From positions 1 to 18,548 of the forward strand of contig DAOOVD010000048.1 in assembly GCA_035369845.1 (NCBI GenBank): a stretch of DNA of 18,548 nt, read 5' to 3'. Made by a program: the position numbers and the translations under genes. Of the stretch, positions 15,101 to 18,548 are shown in pieces. The notes beneath the pieces were generated by a model. That model was given only the letters and a program-made list of their open reading frames with translations. It searched no databases and was not told the origin of the DNA. This stretch comes from DAOOVD01 sp035369845 (lineage in GTDB: Bacteria; Bacillota; Desulfotomaculia; Desulfotomaculales; Pelotomaculaceae). Position 1 is the stretch's first letter. Every line of letters begins with the position of its first letter.

Positions 15101-16764
15101 AAAAGGACGGCACTGCCGACTACATCACCATTCAGGAAGCTATCGACAATGAATCGGACGGGACAATTGTCGTTGTGTCGGCTGAAACCTATTACGAAAG
15201 CCCCATCCTGTACAAAAACATCAAGCTCCAGGGCGTGGGACCAGGCGGCGTAAGGCCGGATAGTTCGGCCGTGGCCGGATCGGTAATCGACGGACGCTTT
15301 TTCCTTTCCTATACCGACCAGTGGCTTGATAAACTGGCCGCTATAGACTTTGACGGGCCGGAACTGGTGCCGCCCGATCAGGTAAAAGAAATCACGAGGG
15401 GGCAGGTTTTGACGGTAGTCGCTAAAGCGGGGGCTTTCGGCAACACGTTTAGACCCCAGGTGGACGGTTTTAAAATAACCGGCGCAAGGGGTGAAGACGG
15501 CGGCGGCATATACGTCAACGCCCACTGCAGCCACCTGGTTATAAGCAACAACATCATCCAGAGCAATGGCGGCGGTTTCGGCGGTGCGATCACCGTCGGC
15601 AGGGCCTACGCAGGGAATAACTACAACGATAATATCCAAATCTACCACAACCGCATCCTCAATAACGGCGGGATCAGCCTAGCCGGCGGGATCGGCGTCT
15701 TCAACGGCGCAAGCAACTACGAGATTGCCTACAACGACATTTGCGGCAACTACTCAGCCGAGTACGGAGGAGGCATATCTCATTTTGGTTACAGCCCGGG
15801 CGGAAAAATCCACCATAACCGCATCCTTTTTAACGCCTCGTTTGACGAAGGCGCCGGCGTATTCGTGGGCGGGGAAAAGCCTGTCCCGCCGGCATCACTT
15901 ACGGCCGGATCGGGAGAAGTAGATATTTACAACAACCTTATCCAGGGCAATCTCGCCAACGACGACGGCGGGGGTATCCGGCTGCTGCAGCCTCTGAACT
16001 ACCGGATCAAGATATATAACAATGTTATTGTCAACAACGTTTCCACCGACCTTGGAGGGGGAATAGCCCTTGATGACGCCTCCAACGTCGTAATAGCCAA
16101 CAATACCATTGCTAAAAACATTACCACCGCCACGGCAGAGGACAGCGACGGGCTGCCCCACGCTGCCGGGCTGGTAAGCGAATCCAACAGCGCCGCCTTT
16201 CAGGCTTACCTTGATGAAAAGAGCCCCGGCTCACCCAATTTCAGCAACCCGGTCCTTTTTAACAATATTTTCTGGGATAACAGGGCAGGCACCTTCAACC
16301 AGACCCTCAACGGGGGCAGGGGAGGTATCAGCGGCATCGGCGCTGCCGGGGACCTGCAGCCTGTCAACGTTATGGACCTGGAGGTATTTGGCGTCCCCGC
16401 CCTCCTCGAACCCCTGTATTGCAGCCTGTCCCGCCCGTATGGGGGCGGCAGCAGCAACGTTTACGGAGATCCGGCATTTGCCGGTGAATATGATACGGAA
16501 GTAACAGTTGTTGCCTTTAACATGGAACCCGACTTCAAGTCGGTCAAAATAGTAACCGCTGTTCCTCAACTGACCGGAGATTACCGCCTCACATCCGGTT
16601 CGACCGCAGTCATAGACCGGGGTACTGGTGAAGTCACCAGAGGAGAGGAAACGTTCCAGGCTCCAAAAACAGACTTTGACGGAAACGCCAGGCCGCAGGG
16701 CACCGGCTACGACATCGGTGCATACGAGTATCTGCCATTTCCCGGGTCCGGAAAGGAGCAATAA
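12145..16764 (+). CDS. Giant multidomain surface protein: Cna-B/SdrD-like, IPT/TIG and beta-helix
   Basis: This 1539-residue protein seems purely structural or adhesive. Residues 20-130, 138-260 and 298-395 look like carboxypeptidase-regulatory or Cna-B-like beta sandwiches; PPGKY, PPGLY and PAGKY turns are typical. GYIKGTVFNDLNDNGIRD (399-416) starts an SdrD B-like repeat, and related modules begin near 540 and 740. An IPT/TIG-like domain lies at about 885-970 (DIIGTGFGNAPGKVTLNG). A right-handed parallel beta-helix fills about 990-1400, with repeated NN.I..N...GGGI rungs. The end (YRLTSGSTAVIDRG at 1480-1493 and DIGAYEY at 1523-1529) matches choice-of-anchor-Q-type C-termini. There is no signal peptide, LPXTG motif or transmembrane segment; the N-terminus is hydrophilic and contains a CC pair. 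The stop overlaps the multicopper oxidase start by one base, so the two are translated together. A spore-surface role is inferred. Confidence 0.85.
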   Translation: MKKDQTIEPVSTVRCCQSTAEGTANLTVVVRDVITGEPIPAFKFIINENNAGDPQVEIPEEERDPDLFPSLKPAASHSPVVAAGEASETSNPTVSLPAGKYLVSVLVPRYKMGGNWVTMDGGDKTVEIELYPNPLPLSKIRVHVFCDINPVNGEDDVPLESGLEGFRIIVEDAVGEVTVDYFGNPLGTEYVRDEYGNLVLDAGSPVPVPGTGGIILTDGNGDALIDNLPPGKYGVQAIPPDGTDWIQTTTIEGTHTIDVWIEEGNDGYSPREGFKMPLVWFGFVRPVEFGPPVPWETGEITGRVRTVIEFIPPFRPLTLGEPVDRPWIALSDIGANDRQVYTGRGDTNGNFTIKRVPPGLYQMAIWDEPLDYIISFRTVQVGPGERVDMGDIGIPRWYGYIKGTVFNDLNDNGIRDPGESGIPNVEVNTRFKDGSIQYTTVTDMRGDYEFNEVFELERFAVAEAGFTRFARTGAAAAPDYGLPVPEPANPGALCRDARGNYVRCTQTYPGVLTLTVLTWAAKTNRIDWGKRLYNRGENGGISGMVYYATMRNETDPRYAVAEPYEPGIPNVTVNLYAATTDAEGKVVQGDLINTVVTDAWEHPAGCMDPDGNPAEKCIEVPGISNQVRPGVFDGGYAFETYWDPYCGHPSAVEKPLPSGTYIVEVLPPAGYKVLDKDGSTNTDQGDEFADAPLLRMPPPPYLPTTPPDFDICKKVVNVVEGMNATADFFLFTDVPVPGRIVGFLLDDVNLETDPGFIYFGEKRGIPNTPVGIRDFTGRLITTVHSDVNGIFEVLLPSTYTRNVPTPSGVVPGMYQIIGNDPGDPHKPNLHYNPNYQTLKLVFDVWPGKTTYADVALFPITAFTGTPGAQFSQPPQCGLLKDTPQIFGVSRVHVNVTAPGNQDRTVDIIGTGFGNAPGKVTLNGQEISILEWTDQKIQAIVPHGFGAAGPGPVQLLVTNAQGKTSPAGITFHLCRQGEYWPNIAVVKKDGTADYITIQEAIDNESDGTIVVVSAETYYESPILYKNIKLQGVGPGGVRPDSSAVAGSVIDGRFFLSYTDQWLDKLAAIDFDGPELVPPDQVKEITRGQVLTVVAKAGAFGNTFRPQVDGFKITGARGEDGGGIYVNAHCSHLVISNNIIQSNGGGFGGAITVGRAYAGNNYNDNIQIYHNRILNNGGISLAGGIGVFNGASNYEIAYNDICGNYSAEYGGGISHFGYSPGGKIHHNRILFNASFDEGAGVFVGGEKPVPPASLTAGSGEVDIYNNLIQGNLANDDGGGIRLLQPLNYRIKIYNNVIVNNVSTDLGGGIALDDASNVVIANNTIAKNITTATAEDSDGLPHAAGLVSESNSAAFQAYLDEKSPGSPNFSNPVLFNNIFWDNRAGTFNQTLNGGRGGISGIGAAGDLQPVNVMDLEVFGVPALLEPLYCSLSRPYGGGSSNVYGDPAFAGEYDTEVTVVAFNMEPDFKSVKIVTAVPQLTGDYRLTSGSTAVIDRGTGEVTRGEETFQAPKTDFDGNARPQGTGYDIGAYEYLPFPGSGKEQ

Positions 16765-17765
16765 TGATGGCCACAATAAAAAGGCGTTTAGGTGCTACAG
16801 ACGGCTGGATAAACATGCCCGACGGCACCAGCCACTATATATTTGGTTTTGTTGACATAACCGGCGCACCGGAAAATCAAATCTTTCAATACCGGGGCAA
16901 AGCCACCTTGCTGGCCCCTTTGCTGGAAGCATACGAAGGCGATGAGGTTTACTTAACCCTGACCAACCTGGGTTTCCCCGGCAGGCCGGATTTAGACGAC
17001 ACCCATACCGTGCACTGGCACGGCTTCCCCAATCAGATTCCTCTCTGGGACGGTGTTCCCGAGGCTTCCATTTCCGTACCGGTAGGCAGGGATTTCACCT
17101 ATTATTACAAGCTGCTGGACCCCGGCACTTATATCTACCACTGTCACTTCGAGTCTGTGGAACACATTCAGATGGGCATGGTCGGTCCTTTGACGGTGCG
17201 CCCCCGGATGGAAAAAGACCTGGGCCGGAAGTTCGCCTATAACGACGAAAACACGGCGTTCGACCGGGAAGCCCTTATTTTCCTGACGGAGCTAGATCCG
17301 GTACCGCACCGCCTGGTGGCCGGTGTCCAGGAGTTTGACTGGACGGAGTACCGGCCGGCTTACTGGTTGATCAGCGGGCGAAGCTATCCCGATACGGTCA
17401 AGCCGGCGGATGATCCCGGCCTCCCCCGGCAGCCGTTTTCATCGCTTGTTGAGGCTTACGAAGGGGAAAAAATACTGTTGCGCTTTGTAAATTTGGGCTA
17501 TGAGCAGCACTGCCTTCAGATACTGGGAATCCCTTTAAAAATAGTTGGATTGGACGCCCGGCAACTGCGCGGGTATAACGGTGAAGACATCAGCTATTGG
17601 AACGACACCGTCTATATTGCGGCAGGCCAAACGGCAGACGCCATCTTTACCGCACCGCGCCCCGGAATATATCCCCTTTACAACCGCAACCACCATAAAA
17701 ACACCATAGCCGGGACGGCATTTGGCGGCATGGTTACGGAAATACGGGTCTTGCCAAGACCTTAA
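16764..17765 (+). CDS. Two-domain multicopper oxidase
   Basis: This 333-residue protein has two cupredoxin domains (about 20-150 and 165-330). Domain 1 has HTVHWHG (81-87) and YHCHFESVEHIQMGM (125-139). By analogy with two-domain oxidases and copper nitrite reductase, His81, Cys127, His134 and Met139 would bind type 1 copper, while His84, His86, His126 and His128 would contribute to the type 2/3 centre. Domain 2 keeps few histidines (H249 in EQHCLQILG, the HH at 310-311) and has no second HCH motif, so a full trinuclear site is uncertain. There is no signal peptide or Tat motif, unusual for this class but shared with the spore-coat laccase CotA. AAGGAG lies five bases before ATG 16764 and eight before ATG 16767; either could be used. 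It overlaps the giant protein gene by one base. The substrate is unknown. Confidence 0.88.
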   Translation: MMATIKRRLGATDGWINMPDGTSHYIFGFVDITGAPENQIFQYRGKATLLAPLLEAYEGDEVYLTLTNLGFPGRPDLDDTHTVHWHGFPNQIPLWDGVPEASISVPVGRDFTYYYKLLDPGTYIYHCHFESVEHIQMGMVGPLTVRPRMEKDLGRKFAYNDENTAFDREALIFLTELDPVPHRLVAGVQEFDWTEYRPAYWLISGRSYPDTVKPADDPGLPRQPFSSLVEAYEGEKILLRFVNLGYEQHCLQILGIPLKIVGLDARQLRGYNGEDISYWNDTVYIAAGQTADAIFTAPRPGIYPLYNRNHHKNTIAGTAFGGMVTEIRVLPRP

Positions 17766-17836
17766 TATCTTTAAAAAGTTGCAATTCTTTTAGCCGCCGG
17801 TCAAAAATGTTCAGTAAAAACCAAGGAGAGAATGAA

Positions 17837-18548
17837 ATGCCTGTGATAAGCCTTTGGGCAAAAGACGGTTACTTAAATATCCCTGACGGAAACAGCATCT
17901 ATTTCTGGGGTTTTGCCAAAAGCGAAGCCGGGTCTGCCCAATTGCCGGGGCCCAATATTATTGTAAAACAGGGAGAAACAGTTACCGTCAACCTGTACAA
18001 TACACTGCCCGAACCGGTCTCGGTTTTTTTCCCCGGCCAGCAGGGTGTCACAGCCGGGGGACAGCCTGTAAAGCCCCAGTACCTTGACGGGCGTTTGCTG
18101 TCCTTTGTCAATCATGCTATGCCGGGGGAGGCAGTCTCATATACTTTTACGCCGTCCCACCCTGGAACCTATATTTACGAAAGCGGGACCAACCCGCCCA
18201 AACAGGTCCCCATGGGGTTGTACGGGGGGCTGGTGGTGCGGCCTGCGGATTTCGATCCCGATGTAAAAGAATTAAAAACAGCTTACGGTGCCGGGACGGA
18301 CACGGAATTTGACCGGGAATACTTGCTGATAACAGGCGAAATTGACCCTTGCCTGCACCAGGCAGTTGAAAACGGCAAGCCGTACCTAGTCAGCAAATAC
18401 CGGCCCCGCTACTGGACGCTGAACGGACGCTGCTCACCCGACACCATGTTAATGGACCGGCCGGACTATCTTCCCCACCAGCCATACGGTTCTATGGTGA
18501 TGGGGCAGCCCGGCGAGAAGATTCTGATGCGGTACATCGGAGCCGGCA
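17837..18548 (+). CDS. Multicopper-oxidase-like cupredoxin protein without copper ligands (partial)
   Basis: This gene is cut by the right edge after 237 codons. It aligns with the oxidase upstream from the N-terminus (DGYLNIPDGNSIYFWGF against DGWINMPDGTSHYIFGF) and through GTYIY...MGLYGGLVV. In domain 1 every expected copper ligand is changed. VSVFFPG (61-67) replaces HTVHWHG, and ESG (115-117) replaces HCH. Gln123 and Leu128 stand where the type 1 His and Met would be. The fold is therefore kept, but the first domain cannot bind copper in the usual way. The ATG at 17837 is preceded by AAGGAG; 71 bp without a terminator separate it from the oxidase, so it is probably in the same operon. It has no signal peptide. 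A structural or partner role is inferred; the rest of domain 2 is not visible. Confidence 0.85.
   Translation, partial: MPVISLWAKDGYLNIPDGNSIYFWGFAKSEAGSAQLPGPNIIVKQGETVTVNLYNTLPEPVSVFFPGQQGVTAGGQPVKPQYLDGRLLSFVNHAMPGEAVSYTFTPSHPGTYIYESGTNPPKQVPMGLYGGLVVRPADFDPDVKELKTAYGAGTDTEFDREYLLITGEIDPCLHQAVENGKPYLVSKYRPRYWTLNGRCSPDTMLMDRPDYLPHQPYGSMVMGQPGEKILMRYIGAG

Noticed and set aside
14755..15648. A 297-codon open frame on the minus strand opposite the giant gene, and a similar 283-codon one at 13099-13950
   Set aside because: Both lie wholly antisense to the well-supported 1539-residue gene, have no ribosome binding site or recognisable domain, and are expected shadows of biased codon use.
15480..16110. 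A DNA-level tandem repeat in the beta-helix region
   Set aside because: The repetition is at protein level (rungs with NN and GGG); nucleotide copies have diverged too far to call a repeat.
1..18548. CRISPR arrays, rRNA genes or phage attachment sites
   Set aside because: I saw no regularly spaced direct repeats, no rRNA signature, and no duplicate of the tRNA end or an integrase gene.

Overview
The window looks like a chromosomal segment of an endospore-forming Firmicute. A complete GerA-type germinant receptor operon is present, ribosome binding sites are strong GGAGG types, and GTG and TTG starts are used beside ATG. Gene content and moderate GC suggest an anaerobic clostridial lineage such as the Peptococcaceae (Pelotomaculum/Desulfotomaculum relatives), but that placement is inference from style, not from a marker gene.

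Positions 1-900 hold a decayed IS21-type transposase (frameshifted, lacking the last catalytic residue, with an unrelated tail) and a minus-strand tRNA-Pro(GGG) with its own promoter and terminator. Positions 914-5149 are all minus strand: a class I SAM methyltransferase, a two-TM potassium channel with an RCK domain, and a tight operon of a DPM1-like GT2 glycosyltransferase, a GtrA-like membrane protein and a PIG-V-like GT-C mannosyltransferase. That operon resembles a polyprenyl-phosphate-sugar system for modifying a cell-surface glycan.

Positions 5417-9747 on the plus strand are the germinant receptor operon: GerA, GerB and GerC-type subunits, plus a translationally coupled 54-codon, two-TM protein in the position of the small 'D' subunit. 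Two short monocistronic genes follow, a DUF378 membrane protein (9841) and a 49-residue Cys-containing peptide (10201). Each has its own terminator, and each is preceded by a match to the forespore sigma-G consensus with the same 18-bp spacing, so both may be late forespore genes.

Positions 10469-11957 hold a small possible zinc-binding protein, a convergent XRE/S24 LexA- or CI-like repressor with the residues for self-cleavage, and a short six-Cys protein.

From 12145 to the right edge is the most unusual block: a 1539-residue repeat protein (Cna-B/SdrD-like segments, an IPT/TIG-like domain, a parallel beta-helix and a choice-of-anchor-Q-like end), then a two-cupredoxin multicopper oxidase, then a second cupredoxin protein in which every copper ligand of the first domain is replaced. 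None of the three has a recognisable signal peptide. In a spore former this fits a spore coat or exosporium assembly better than ordinary secretion; that is inference.
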